NCBI RefSeq assembly: GCF_047511655.1
Contig: NC_133397.1
Location: 128,610,308-128,674,307 of the forward strand
Reading direction: 5' to 3'
From: Castor canadensis
Lineage: Eukaryota; Chordata; Mammalia; Rodentia; Castoridae
DNA length: 64,000 nt
Shown: one piece after another, positions 1-11,700 of the stretch
Layout: the number at the start of each line of letters is the position of its first letter
How positions within the stretch are numbered: the first letter of the stretch is position 1
Notes under the pieces: generated by a model
Databases searched by the model: none
Told to the model about the DNA's origin: nothing
What the model saw: only the letters and a program-made list of their open reading frames with translations
Translations under genes and position numbers: made by a program

Positions 1-1865
1 CTTAATTCTGCAGGTTAATACCTGTGACACAAATGTTTGAAAGCTTCTCTTAAAAATCTCTTGTATCTCAACATTTTCAAACCACAGACCTATATAAAAC
101 TAATTTTGCTCAAATTTTCTCAACTCTGGGAAAAGAACTGTGGTTCCATATTCAAAGTAGATTTTGCCTAACTAAAGCTTTGTGGGTTGGATAATTTGGT
201 CTTCAGAACTGTGAAATCAGCTGGTTTACCTTCTAAAACTTGTTAGATCGTGAGTGTCTGGAAGCCTTCTAGCCTGTGTGTTCATTGTTTGTAGTGTTGT
301 TAAATGTGTCAGTAACTCTTTAATTTTACACACATATGAAAAATACACATTTTTTCATATAACATAAGTCTTCAAATGCTACTGTACCCTGAGTCTGTGT
401 ACTGAACTGGCTGGGCTATTTTAAAGGGGTCTTTCACATCACATTTGTTTAAACCCCAGTACTTAAAACTGGGTCGTTTGAAAATAAAAAACATTGGTTA
501 CCAATGTACCCAAACTTCAGCAGAGTTTGCTTGTTTGTTTGTAATCTTCCCCTCCACTCTTGACAAGGCAGCAAGATTAGATTCATTTTGTGAAGGGGAC
601 CATGTGTGGAATTCTAAAATTAGTGGTTTTGTTCACTTTATACCCTCAATTTCTGTTACCGAATAACCTTAAAAATGAGTCATTTTAAAGGCCTTATAAT
701 TTTTCAAGCTGTTTCACATCATTTTTTCATGAGTTATCAGAATATAATAAGTACTCTTCAAATATTTAAGGATTTAATGCCTTAAAAGCCACAAAATTAA
801 AAGGGTAATGTTGTAAAATAATGGATGAAGACTGATGCTAAGTTGTCAGTAGTGAACTGAACAGGTCTGTTTATTGGGAAGACATGAATCCAGTGACCCA
901 AGGTAGAAAACTTACATAAGTTTCCAGTAAATACAAAAGGCAGCTGTAGCTTACTGCATTCCCAAGTGCTCTGGAGCCTTCCATTAGCACAACTCACTGA
1001 CTTGGGATCATTTGTGATGAAACTGCCTTGAATTCCCTTCCAAGAAACTGGTCACCAGAAGGACCATTGTCTTATAAAATATGTTCACATGGCGTAAATT
1101 CTGAAGGTCACATTCTGAAGGTGCCAGGACGTGAATAGAATCCATTTAAGATAGCCAGTGCTAAAATGTGAATCACAAATGATAGCTTAAAATTTTCAGC
1201 TCTCAAAAAATGATCATTAGGATATCTGTGTAAAAAACAAAACTAAAAAGTTATCCAGTCTATTTCACATGAATGGCTCAGACTTTTCTCTACACCAGCC
1301 AAGCAGTAACTGACACGGGATCTTCAAGGCTCATCTAATCACACCTCTGAGGCTTTCTTCCTCGGTTTCCCACCCAGGATTTGTGCTCGCTGGGAATATG
1401 AGTGGCTGATACATTCACTGTCTACTGGCTGACTATTCATCTTTCTGCCAAATGTACACCTACAGAAAGGTGAGGCTCTTCTGATGTACTTTAATCCTCT
1501 GAGCCACTGTGTTTTCAACTTAGATATACCAGCCTATAACTCTGAACCTGTGTTTTCATCATTAGCTTCCTAATAAAACTTGAACCTCTTTTCCCCATAA
1601 AATTGTTGATGGGATTTGTCAGTTTGATTTTTGAAAAATATGTAACATGACTTTCACTGATATTTTTATAGTTTTCAGAATCAGAGCTACACTTGGGAAG
1701 GGAAGTGTTTTAATTAGATCATTCTTTTTCTTGTGTGCCTGTAGTGGTATACTAGAAGCTAAAACCAAAATATAAAGTGTTCTTAGTTAAGTATTCATAA
1801 TTTTACTTCTGCCTATACTGTGAATTTAGCTAAATAAAACATGAACTGTATGTTTTTACATTGAG
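1..1865 (+). other. possible GCLM 3' UTR (inferred from synteny)
   Basis: Seen: about 1.9 kb of AT-rich unique sequence without recognisable repeats or coding frames. It contains AATAAA at 1572-1577 and 1833-1838, the second followed by a T/GT-rich stretch. Known: in human 1p22.1 the gene upstream of DNTTIP2 in the same orientation is GCLM, the glutamate-cysteine ligase modifier subunit, which has a long 3' UTR. Inference: this block is the tail of that UTR. No GCLM coding residues are in the window, so the call rests on gene order and the repeat-poor character alone. It could equally be plain intergenic DNA. Confidence 0.38.
1833..1838 (+). terminator. candidate polyadenylation signal AATAAA
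   Basis: Canonical hexamer on the + strand, followed within about 40 bases by T-rich and GTTGGGTG-like sequence, as expected of a cleavage site. It would end the putative GCLM 3' UTR. An earlier AATAAA lies at 1572-1577. Confidence 0.35.
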
Positions 1866-2539
1866 TTATTTCAAGTTGGGTGCATCCTGGAGCATTACAT
1901 TGACTTTAAACTTAAACTGAGTGTGATTTGAAATTATGAGTAACTTAACTATCTGAACCATAAACCTGTTCATCCCTCCACAGAGTCTGTTGAGTGTCAC
2001 TGTGTACCTAGGTGCTACAGATGGGCAGAGAAGAGTCCACATGTCTGCAGAGCAGAGGGAGATTAGTGCAGTGCAGAACTGCAAGGGTGACAGCAGCAGA
2101 GGGAGGGCGGGGTGTGGAAGGAGGTGGGCCTGTGGCAGGGAGAGGACCAGAAAGGCCTCAGCAACAGTGGGTCAGAGAAGGCATGGTGGGCACTGTGGGA
2201 GAGGTATTTGATTGTCTGGTTTGTAAATATCATTTAATGGACAATGAAGCAATTTATCTGTAAACGTGTAACTCCAACAAGAATGAGAATGTGTTCTTCA
2301 AAAGCTTGTTCCTACAGAAAGGAGTGGCTTCCCATGAGGCCACAGTGGGTCAGGTTGGAAAAGTCACATTTTATGAAAGAGGCTTGTAAAACTTGCCCAC
2401 CTCCCCTAAAAATACCAGAATATAGACATGCACAGATCCACTCCAGAAAATTCAAAATGTGTGTGTCACAGATGACTGCTGTGTCTGTTCATCCATATCT
2501 TAAGAAGGAGTACATTGTACAATAAGGTTGTAATTCTGA
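1866..2539. other. intergenic, nothing recognised
   Basis: Purine-rich stretch (about 2030-2200) and unique sequence. The short frames here have no recognisable domains, and no splice or promoter signal stands out. Confidence 0.5.
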
Positions 2540-2544
2540 ATCAG

Positions 2545-2783
2545 ATCTTTTTATTTATGTATTTATGTATTTTGGCAATACTAGGGATTGAACTCCAGAC
2601 CTCATGCTTACTAGGCAGGTGCTCTTAAAGCTTGAGCCACTCCATTAGCCCCTTTTGTGTTGGGTTTTTTTGAGATAGGGTCTCAAACTATTTGTCCAGT
2701 GCCAGCTTCGAACCATGATCCTCCTGATTTCTGCCTCCTGAGTAGCTAGGATCACAGGAGTGAGCCACCAGCACCCGGCTTGA
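2545..2783 (-). repeat. composite SINE (7SL-like half plus tRNA/ID-like half)
   Basis: Reading the - strand, a B1-like half ('cctagctactcaggaggc', 'gaagctggcactgg', 'gagaccctatctc') is joined by an A-rich linker to an ID-like half ('gagtggctcaagc', 'cacctgcctagtaagcatg', 'gagttcaatccctagtat'). The same fused design recurs at 15.7, 48.5, 50.4, 52.8 and 60.7 kb, which marks it as a lineage-specific family. Confidence 0.85.
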
Positions 2784-2892
2784 TTCAGTCTCCTTTCCCT
2801 CCTTCTTGGCTCACTGTTGGTTCTTGCATTCTACTCCTTTTAAGTTCACTGTTTTCTTAAGAATGTTCTTAGTAGTTCTTTCACCACAGGTC

Positions 2893-3244
2893 TGTGGGGT
2901 AGTGTTAAATGTCCCCCAAAGATTCATTTCAAAGACTTGGTCCTGATGATGGTGCTATTGGAGTGGTGGAACCTCAGGAGGTGGGCCTAGTGGGAAAAAA
3001 GTCACTGGGGATTTAGGCACCCTTGAAGGGAATAATGGAACCCTGGTCCCTTCCTCTCTCTCATCATAGCCACCACAGGTGAACAGCTTCACTCTACCAG
3101 CTGCTTCCTGCCATGATGTTCAGCCTTGCCACAGACCCAAAGTTAAAAGAGCCAAGCAACCATGGACTGAAAACGTGAGGCAAAATAAGTATTTCCTCCT
3201 TCTAAGTTATCTCTGGTGTTTTGTCCCAGTGACAGAAAGCTAAC
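2893..3244 (+). repeat. MaLR-type solitary LTR
   Basis: Shows the recurrent order seen in several elements here: 'aaatgtcccccaaag' near the start, 'ggtggaacctcaggaggtgggcctagtggg', 'cccttgaaggg', 'ggtcccttcctctctctc', 'gaccatggactgaaaac'-like sequence near the end, and a final 'ttttgtcccagtgacagaaagctaac'. Related copies lie at 17.9, 20.6, 39.6 (inverted), 45.1 and 46.6 kb. No internal retroviral genes are present. Assignment to ERVL-MaLR is from memory of that LTR type. Confidence 0.65.
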
Positions 3245-3305
3245 GATCAATAAACTTTTTAGGACACATTTGTTTGAAAATACCTTTATTTTGCACTCAA
3301 TCTTT

Positions 3306-3388
3306 GGTGTGTGTGGTACTGGGGATTGAATCCAGAGCCTCACACATGCTAGGTAGGCTCTCTACCACCAGGCTGTATCCCAGCCCTG
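3306..3388 (-). repeat. ID-like SINE monomer
   Basis: The - strand reading gives a tRNA-like body: 'gggctgggatacagcctgg', 'tagagagcctacc' and an end like 'ggattcaatccccagtacc'. It lacks the 7SL half. Confidence 0.75.
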
Positions 3389-3705
3389 CGGTCAATCTTA
3401 AATGATCGATGACATCATAGAATTCCAAATTCCTAAATACTCTCCTTCAGTATCTGGAAGATGACATTGCACCGACTTGCAGCATATCCACCCCTGAAAA
3501 TCTGGATCTCCTCTCTAGTAGTAATCTGGACTTTCTTTGATTCTTCTTTTTTAATTAAAAATTTCAGTATATTTTGATTGTTAGGGAGTTATAACAATGA
3601 GAAGATTGAAACTGCCTGCAAAGCTTTCTTGCAGTGAATCCCTTAGGCAATCTGCTGGTGCAAGCCTGTGAGCTTTTATTTGCTTACCTGTTTGCTGTCT
3701 GTTCA

Positions 3706-3774
3706 GCAGCCCTGGGTTCTGGGTATTGAACACAGGGCTTCTACCTCACTATGCTAGTGCTCCAGCTCTGGCGG
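3706..3774 (-). repeat. degenerate ID-like SINE
   Basis: Weak match to the ID unit ('gggtattgaacacagggcttctacc', 'gtgctccagctctgg'). Older or more diverged than its neighbours. Confidence 0.45.
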
Positions 3775-3834
3775 ACTGAAAAACTCTCTAACAACACAAA
3801 AAATAATCCCAAAATAAAATACTGATAAACATGA

Positions 3835-4595
3835 GCACTCATCACAATGAAAATCTGTTCTTTGAAAGACAAAATGAGGATGCAAGTCACAGACTTGGAA
3901 ATACCTGAAATAGATTTATATTTATAAACTGTTCATAATCAATTTTTTAATTGCCCTTCAGAGGACACCATCAAGATAATGAAAAGACAGCTCACAAAAT
4001 GGGATAAAATACTCATAAGTTATATCTGATGAAGTCATATCTAGAATATATAAAGAGATCTTACTACTTATGCTACCCAATAAAAAATAAACAGTTAGAA
4101 TGGCCTTTTCCTCCAAAGAAGACATCTGAAAAGCCAGGAGGAACATGAACAGATAATCCATGTCATCAGTCACCAGGAATGCAGATTTGATTACAGCAAG
4201 GTATCACGACAACAACCAAAAAGTTAAAAGACTACGGACAGATGCCCAGTGTTGGGTGAGGATGGGGAACGGTGAGCACCCACACTCTGGTAGAAGTCAA
4301 CAGCCACTACAGAAAAGACATGTACACTTAGCAGACGACTGGATCTCTGCACTCCTGGTCATTTTCATGAGAAGTAATGCTCAGAAATAGATGGGAATGT
4401 GTGGCAGTGCTTCGCATAGCACCTGGAGACAGCTCTGCTGTCAACAGGTGAATAGAAGAACTGACTGTGAAATACCACATGACAAGAACAATGAACTCCT
4501 GGTGTTCACCATACTGCGAGTGAGTCTCAAAGGTACTGCAAAGGTGTCAGAGACAAAACAGTCCCTGCTGTCATTTCTGTGCATGAAATTTTAAA
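3835..4595 (+). repeat. old L1 3'-end fragment (L1M-like)
   Basis: Pieces of the familiar L1 ORF2/3' sequence are visible: 'cctccaaagaagacatctgaaaag', 'cagtcaccaggaatgcag', 'ggtatcacgacaacaacc', 'gatgcccagtgttgggtgagg'. Many stops and indels break the reading frame, so it is an inert fossil. Confidence 0.6.
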
Positions 4596-4614
4596 AACAG
4601 AGTTGATGTGTTGA

Positions 4615-4815
4615 TTATGGTGTCACTGAAGGTTGGTCCGCTTCCAAGCTCCCTTGCTTGGCTGGCAGGACTTGCTTCCTCATAGGCTGTCAGCCTGAGG
4701 CCTCAGTTTCCCCCTGGCTGTAGGCCAGTCGTCTCTTGGTTCTTCACCCCCATGGTCCCTGCCATAGGACAGCCAGCCACCCCGGGGTGACCCATGGGGA
4801 GGAAACAACATGGAA
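4615..4815 (+). repeat. MLT1-type LTR fragment
   Basis: 'gcttggctggcaggacttgcttcctc', 'gctgtcagcctgaggcctcagtttcc' and 'ggctgtaggccag' follow the central part of MLT1/MaLR LTRs, as in the copies at 29.2 and 49.3 kb. Both ends are missing. Confidence 0.55.
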
Positions 4816-5289
4816 GTCAGCTTTTTGAAAACCTAAACTCGAAAGTGTCATGCTGTTTTCATTACAGGTCACTAAGCCATCCTCCTTCAGGGGTTTGCAG
4901 GCCATCTTGATTTGTTTGGTTTTTCTCCCCCCTTTCTCACTGTTGTGCACAACCTCAGACTCAGGGTCTCTGCTGCCTGAAAGTCAGCAAACATTATTTA
5001 AAAAATTAAAAAACAACTTGAGAAGTCGGGGAGGGCTCCTGTCTTTGGAAACACTTCCCTGAAGGAACTGCCACCTGATGTGCCTCGGTCACTTAACTGT
5101 ACCTCGCTTCTCAGGAAACTGATAGGAGCTGTTTAGCCCAGACGCCAGGTGTCTAGCAAAAGGCCTGTGCTGTGACTTTAAGAAAAACACTGTTGTCTGT
5201 TTCAAAGAGGTCTAACATATTTAGCTAAACAAAAAATACACGAGTACATTAAAAAAAATAATAATACAATAAAGAAAAAGCTCCTTTTG
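4816..5289. other. upstream flank of DNTTIP2, nothing recognised
   Basis: AT-rich unique sequence with an A-rich stretch at 5230-5280 just before the CpG island starts. No repeat family or exon could be assigned. Confidence 0.5.
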
Positions 5290-5311
5290 GCCACCGACCC
5301 GACTACATCGC

Positions 5312-5380
5312 GGTCGTTAGTATAATGGAGCAAATGGGCCGGGGCGCGGCTCAAGTGCTGGATTCAATCGCCACCGCCGG
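5312..5380 (+). other. tRNA-Asp-like degenerate segment
   Basis: 5314-5328 matches 14 of 15 bases of the tRNA-Asp D-arm/A-box region (T-C-G-T-T-A-G-T-A-T-A-x-T-G-G). About 30 bases further, GATTCAATC resembles a B box. The acceptor and anticodon stems do not pair and no Asp anticodon loop is evident. It is therefore at most a decayed tRNA-like element, and may be chance. Confidence 0.25.
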
Positions 5381-5675
5381 AAAAGTTAACTGAACGGATG
5401 ACAAGTGGGAAGTGGGGCGAATGGTCTTTTTCCGGATTTGGGTAAGACAGGGACGAAGGCCCGGTGTCGCTGTCACCAGGACGCAACCGACGCTAAGCCC
5501 CGGAGCTGAGCGCTCCATCCCGCACCGCACTTGCCAGGGCTGCGAGGCCCAGGCCGGAACGAGAATCCCGCGAGCGCGGGGATCCGCCCGAAAAGTTCGA
5601 GCAGGGCACTACTCTGACGCACTTCCGTCGACCCATGCCGACGGAAGCCGCGGAGGCTGCCGGGAAGCCGGGAAC

Positions 5676-5747
5676 ATGGTGGTCACCAGGTCGGCCCGCT
5701 ATCGGGCCGGTGTCCCAGTCCCGTCGGCTACAAGCACCTGGCAGAAG
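5676..5747 (+). CDS. DNTTIP2: DNTTIP2 coding exon 1
   Basis: 24 codons, MVVTRSAR to TWQK, ending CAGAAG before donor gtagga (phase 0). The 5' UTR lies upstream in the CpG island and its start is unknown. An upstream ATG at 5635 opens a different frame. Confidence 0.93.
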
Positions 5748-8700
5748 GTAGGAAAACCCTGGACCTCTGTTTCTCCTCGCTTCGCGGGGCGGCGCGAGGG
5801 TCGGGCGGAGGAGGAGGATGGAGGGTCGAACACGCCGCGGTGAGCCAGCCGGGACCTGGCCTGCCAAGGACCAGGTCTGCCGAGGACCAGGTGGCGCGGC
5901 GCCACCTTAAGCACGCTGCTGGCCTGGTCCTTGGGGTTGTCGCGTGCGGAGGCTTCGTGGTGCCTTCAGGTGCCGGGCGGGGTCGCCCGCCGCCGCCACG
6001 TGCGCTGCTGTCCCAAGGCGCAGAGCTGCGGCCCCGCGTGTCTGAGGCTCGGGCGGCCAAGCTACCTGAGCTTCTTAGCGCGTCTTTGCTCCGAGCTGAT
6101 GTGTCCCCTCTCCCGTCTCCGACAAAAGGCGGGACGAGTACTTAAGTGGGGAAAACACTCTCGTTTCAATTACTTATTCCGCTTTTTGAAGTCAGAGCCA
6201 GGTCTAGGGAGGCACGTAAAGAAGATGGAGGCCCGGACCCAACAGTTATGTATTTTATTTAAGTCATGTGTTTGGGTTCTCGTGTGTGTGCGTGTGATCT
6301 TCCTTGATGAGATATATATATATATTTTTTTTTTTTTTAGTGCCCTGTTGAATTTTGCTCGTCGGGCAGCGCCTCATTTGCTTTGCCTTGTCCCAGCCCC
6401 ACCTAAATGACAGTGTTTTCTTTGGTTTGCAGAAGTCTGCTGCTGAAGAGATTCAGGCACATCCAAAAGGCAGGACCGAATCTGGATATGATGGCCAGAG
6501 TCTTGGTGAACCACAGACGGAGAAACAAAGTTCAGCCCCCAGAATTCCCAAAACCAGAAGGAGGAAGGGCAGAACCGCAGACTCCCTGGCAGAGGTCATT
6601 GAACTCTCCGATGGAGATGCCTCTGAAGCAGAGTCAGGTTGCTCTTCCATGTCTGAGGTCCAGGAGCCCATGGTGAGAATAACTAGGAGAAGGCAGATCA
6701 TCATCGCTCCCACCCCGGGGTCCACTTGCAGGAAGAGGAAGAAAATAACTCCAATAAATGAGTCTCTTACTGAAGAAGTTGTCTCTGAAGGAGAATCTCA
6801 TGCCTCAGGTATTTCTAGGATTGTGGCTTCCACAGAAAACAGCTCTAAATCTCAACGAGATCCAAGCCAAGAATCACATGCACAAGCTGTCTCAGACGTT
6901 GAGTCATCATGCTCAGACATTTCATCCTCTGGAATTGCACCAGAGAGAACAGCCGAAAGTATGCAGAGGAAGTTACAGGTACAGAGGGAGAAGAAAGATA
7001 CAAAGACTATAGCAGGAAATGAAAAGCAAATTGTGGGCAATTCTGTGACTTCAGAGGATTCAGATACCAGGCACACCCTTCAGTTAACAGCAGGATCATT
7101 TTCTCAGAAGAATAAGCCAAATTTCTATAATAGTGAAATTTATAATGACTTTGATGACTCCTCCCACAGAAATTCAGAAAATGTACTATCAGTGCAAAAC
7201 GACCAACATTTTAATATAACAGAGGAAAAACAGGCCAGTGTTGCATCTTTTAAAGAAACAAGAAAGCAGAATTCTAAGAGTTTGAGTGAAGATGTTGGAA
7301 TAACAGAGGAGGAAAAAAAAATTAATGAGGAAGGTTCTCAAGTGAAGAGCCTTTCTGAATTTCAGGACACTAGCCATCAGCAGTCAGTGTCTCAGAAGCA
7401 CTCGGTCTCCCCAGTTAACAAAACCACATCAAAGTTCTCAAATCTGAACTGTGAGGCTATAATGAAATCATTAGCTCAAACATTTGCAGTTGTTAAAGTG
7501 GACAGGTGGAATGAAGACAGAAAGGGCACTGTAAAAACAAGTGACTTGACAAAGATCAGTGACCATGATGATAGTAAGGATGAAGAGCCCACAAGTGTCG
7601 GTGTTGGTGGAGACGAGAACAGTGAAAAGAGCTCGGATCATGAGTGTGACACCAAACTCTGCATGTCTGAGCTAAATACATCTCAGGATATAGGTGATTC
7701 GGTCTTACTAGTCCTCAGCAGTGATGAAAGCCAGCAGTCTGAAAACAGTGAGATTGAAGAGGAGGACACCGTGTGCTTTGCTGAAAGTAGTGACCCAAAG
7801 GAGTCATTAAGTGGAGCCTCGGAACATGGGTCTTGTGACAATGCCTTGTTTGTAATTGACACAACTCCTGGATTGAGTGCTGATAAAAACTTCTACTTGG
7901 GAGAGGAAGACAAGACAAGTGAGGAAAAAAAGGAAGAGGAAGAGGAGGAGGAAGAGGATGAAAGCAGTGAAGAAGAACCATTGGACTCTGACAAAAGTAA
8001 AGATGATGAATTTAGTGATGAGGAGGACTTACTAAGTAACACAAAGTCTAAGCTGTAAGTTTTATCTTTATTTTTAAAGCAAATCGGGAGGGGATTGTGA
8101 GGATTAAACTCAGGACGTCTTCCTTGCTAGGCATGTGCTCTACTGTTAAGCTCCAGCCCCAGAAGTAAGTTGTGTATGTCAAGTGGTTGATTTACCATAA
8201 AAACGTGAAGTATTAGGTCATGGGAATTGTGAAAGTACTGCCTTGGGTTCATTGTGAAGAGCAGTGCTGTCCAGCATCTCCCTTGTCTTTTTAAATATGT
8301 AGGACAGTTGTACTTTGCCCACGGGTGACAGCTAAAAGGTCTGTTGCTGATGCATTAGAATCATCTGTTGAGATTTTCCTGCGTGATTAAGGGCGGTGCA
8401 GAAGGGAAAGGAAAGTACTTGTTTAATCTAGATGTTAATTGTAGAGATTGAGAAAATCCTCTGTAGTCCTTTCAGTTTTGACTTGAGTGCACTCAGAATT
8501 AAGGATCACTGCTGAGGCACTGACATGGATTGAACTCAGTTTCCAGTGGTGGCTGGTGTGCTGGTCAGTTTATTTGGATAATCAGGGAAGGGAGTACCTT
8601 ATTTCCTGAGTGCCCTTGCTTATAAAATTCTCATGACGCAGAGAGTTCTGATGTGGTAGGTCTGAGGTACCACATTTATCTTCTTACAGTGCTCCTGTGG

Positions 8701-11700
8701 GATAGACTCACCAATTTAGAGGTGCTACAAGTGGCCTTTGTTACCCAGGAAAGAATTTTAAATTTTGGTGACTTGGAAATTCAGAGTAGAAGAGCCTGTT
8801 TTTCTTACTGTTTTAGACATGGAGATGTCCATCTCAAGTTGTACTAAACTGCCAGGTACACTCCCTCCTCCCCTTCTGTGATGTTTTTCTTTATCAGATC
8901 TCTTTATGAAATCTCTTGGCATGTTATTACATGTCTATCTCCTTTTAGAAAATCTAAGGAATAAGTTTGTTTTCATTTAAGTTCATTATTCTCCCTAGAG
9001 TTTCTTATGAATGAATGTACTAGGTTAAGATAGGTTTATTTATTCAGTTTTTCAAGAACTCCATTGAAAAATAAGATACTCTTTTTTTTGTCATTGATAG
9101 TAAAAGGATTTTTAAAATGTAATCTTATTTCCATTTGATTTAATTATTTGCTTTTAAATGGTCATTTCTCTTTCAGTCTGAAGTTGACAAGTTCCAGCAT
9201 AGACCCTGGTCTGAATATCAAGCAGTTGGGTGGTTTGTACATTAATTTCAATGCAGATAGACTGCAATCTAAGAGAACCCTAACACAGATCAAGGAGAAA
9301 AAGAAGAATGAGGTAAGGTACACCAAGTTCCTGTCCTCCTGAGGAATGCTCAGGCCTGGAAAACGACTCATTTTCCTGTGGTCACACCACACTGGCCTGA
9401 TGGGCTTTTTTTTTTTTTTCCCCTTCGTCTCTCTGAAGCAATCACTTCTTTTTATAATGGTCTCATCTATAAAAGGTATTTGAAAAATAAATTAATTCAA
9501 GATCAGTATTTCTTCTTGATCCACTAGCTGTACTCCTAGGGGTTTTTTCTCCCTTCCCCTCTGTACTCCTAGGGGTTTTTCCTCCTCCCCTCCCCTCCCC
9601 TCCCCTCCTCTCTTCGTAAAGAATCTGAAGCCAAGTCTGCCTCCCCCACCTGAAAATGTATACAGGCATATAGTTTCTATCAGCATAATCTTACCTATAC
9701 CTTTAGCCTTTGCCAGCATCTTATACTCCTTTCTCTCAAGTTTGTATTTTCTAGTTTGTGTGTATGTGTGTGTGTGTTTGGTTTTGGTGTGTGTGTGTGT
9801 GAGTGAGAGAGATAGTATTAGGGTTTTAACTCAGGGCCTCAAACTTGCCAGGCAGGCACCTTACAGCTTGAGCCGCTCCACCTTCCCCAGCAGGTGGAGA
9901 ATTGTTTGTATTTTACTTCCCATTTTTCTGTGTTAATGCTCCTTATTCATACATACACATCAAGTTTACAGAATACTGTTTTACCTCAGCAAAATTCACA
10001 GTCCAAAAATAACATAACTGGGTCCCCTTCCTCCACAAGCTTTTGTTTACCCTACTTCATGCATAGAAATTAGCACAACCCACAGGTTTCTCCAGGACAA
10101 AGCCATCCCTTGCTGCCCCTAGCTTGGATTCTTCTCAAGCTCGGACAGGCCAACCTTATGAAGTCCTCACCCCTTCCCAATCTCTCTGGTCTCCCAGTCC
10201 AGCTAATCCTCTCCTTCTCCCTCTCCCACCGAAGGTTACGGCAGTTGATTCACAGCCAAGTTAACATTGGGTGGGCTCCTGACAAGCACAGGAGTGAGGA
10301 GACGTATGCAGAATTATTGCATAATGGCCTTGGGCTCCTAGGTTTTAATTTTTGAAGCTATGGGGAATATGTTTTCTGTAAAATGGATACCAAAGTGACA
10401 TGAGGAAGGGAGGTGGGATTCATTGTTACTTAATCTGGAGCCAAATCATTTTTCCACCTCTGCATATGGAACACTTCTGGACACTTCTGGCTTTTAGGTT
10501 GTGCAGTGGGACAGCGGGAGCTGCATTAGAGCTTTGACTCGTCTATCCTTTGTCTTTACTTCTACAGGAAATGGCTGAGCTCCCTTTTCTTTGGGATTTA
10601 AACAAGTGAAAACCGTAAATGTTAACTATATTACTAAAAATTGAATTTTTCCCATTTTGAGATTTGGAAAGCTCACTGGTTCTAGCAATATGTATCCCGG
10701 CAGCAAGGACTTTTCTTTTCAGAACTAACTTTTTTTTTTCAGTACTGGGGTTTTTACTTGGGGGTCCATGCTTGTGAGGTAGATGCTCACTGCTTAAGCC
10801 ATGCCTCTGTTTTTGCTTATTTTCAGAATATAGTCTCTCTTTTTTTGCTCAGGTCAGCGTGGACCACAATCCTATTTTACACTTCCTACTGTGGCTGGGA
10901 TGACACGTGCACACTACCACATCCAGCTATTGTTGAAATGGGATCTCACTAAGTTTTTGCTTGAGCTGGCCTTGAACTGTGACCATTCCAATCTCAGCCT
11001 CCCAAGCAGCTAGCTTTAGAGGTGGGAGACACTGTGCCCAGCTTAAATTCTCTGTTTTTGTTACCGTTTCCCTCCTTTGTCTTTCATCACTTCCTATTAC
11101 CTCATAGATGAATACTGTTCTTCCTTTCCCCATTCTACTGACCAGCATCATTTTAAGGATCTGGACTTGGAGGATCTCCTTGGCATCTTGTAAGATGATG
11201 GGAATAGCCTTAGTACTCAGCTCTTAAGAGGTTAGATGACATACTTTCTTTGATTAATGGAAAGTACTGTCTCCAGTTTGTTACTGTGGTAAACAAGAAA
11301 GGTAGCAAAATGGAAGACTGGTTCCTTTGTTCCTATCACTTGGGGGATTTATTTTTCTCCTATAATCTTAGATTTTTCTCTCCCTTCATCTGTTAGCAGC
11401 CTTGGGCTCCATGTGTCATCCACATTGCATTCTCTAGTCTTGATGACTCTTAATTTCAGACTTTATGAAAGGTCTGGTCTGGATCCAGATGTCTGTGCAT
11501 TTAGATGTGATCAGGCACTTGACCTCACTGATTCTCCTTCTCTTCCCTGTCAGAGCTAGCTTCTTTTGTATTCTCTGCTAGGTAATGACACAGTCTCTTT
11601 CCCTTTTGCCCTCAGTCACCAAGCCTTGGGACCACTGTCCTTCCTCCTTTTTGAGACACTGTCATCAATTAGTACAGACCTTTGTTTCTTAGATTACTCC

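Larger units (their letters stand above)
5290..6130 (+). promoter_or_regulatory. DNTTIP2: CpG-island promoter of DNTTIP2
   Basis: The base composition changes abruptly to GC- and CpG-rich at about 5290 and returns to AT-rich after about 6130, spanning exon 1 and the start of intron 1. No TATA box is visible in a plausible position. An ETS-type motif (ACTTCCG, 5621-5627, i.e. CGGAAGT on the - strand) sits about 50 bases before the start codon, typical of housekeeping nucleolar genes. The exact start site cannot be read from the sequence. Confidence 0.75.

Noticed and set aside
5412-5843. 143-codon frame over DNTTIP2 exon 1 and flanks
   Set aside because: It reads the exon in its correct frame only by continuing through the promoter and intron; the conserved start MVVTRSAR and the splice donor define the real coding part.
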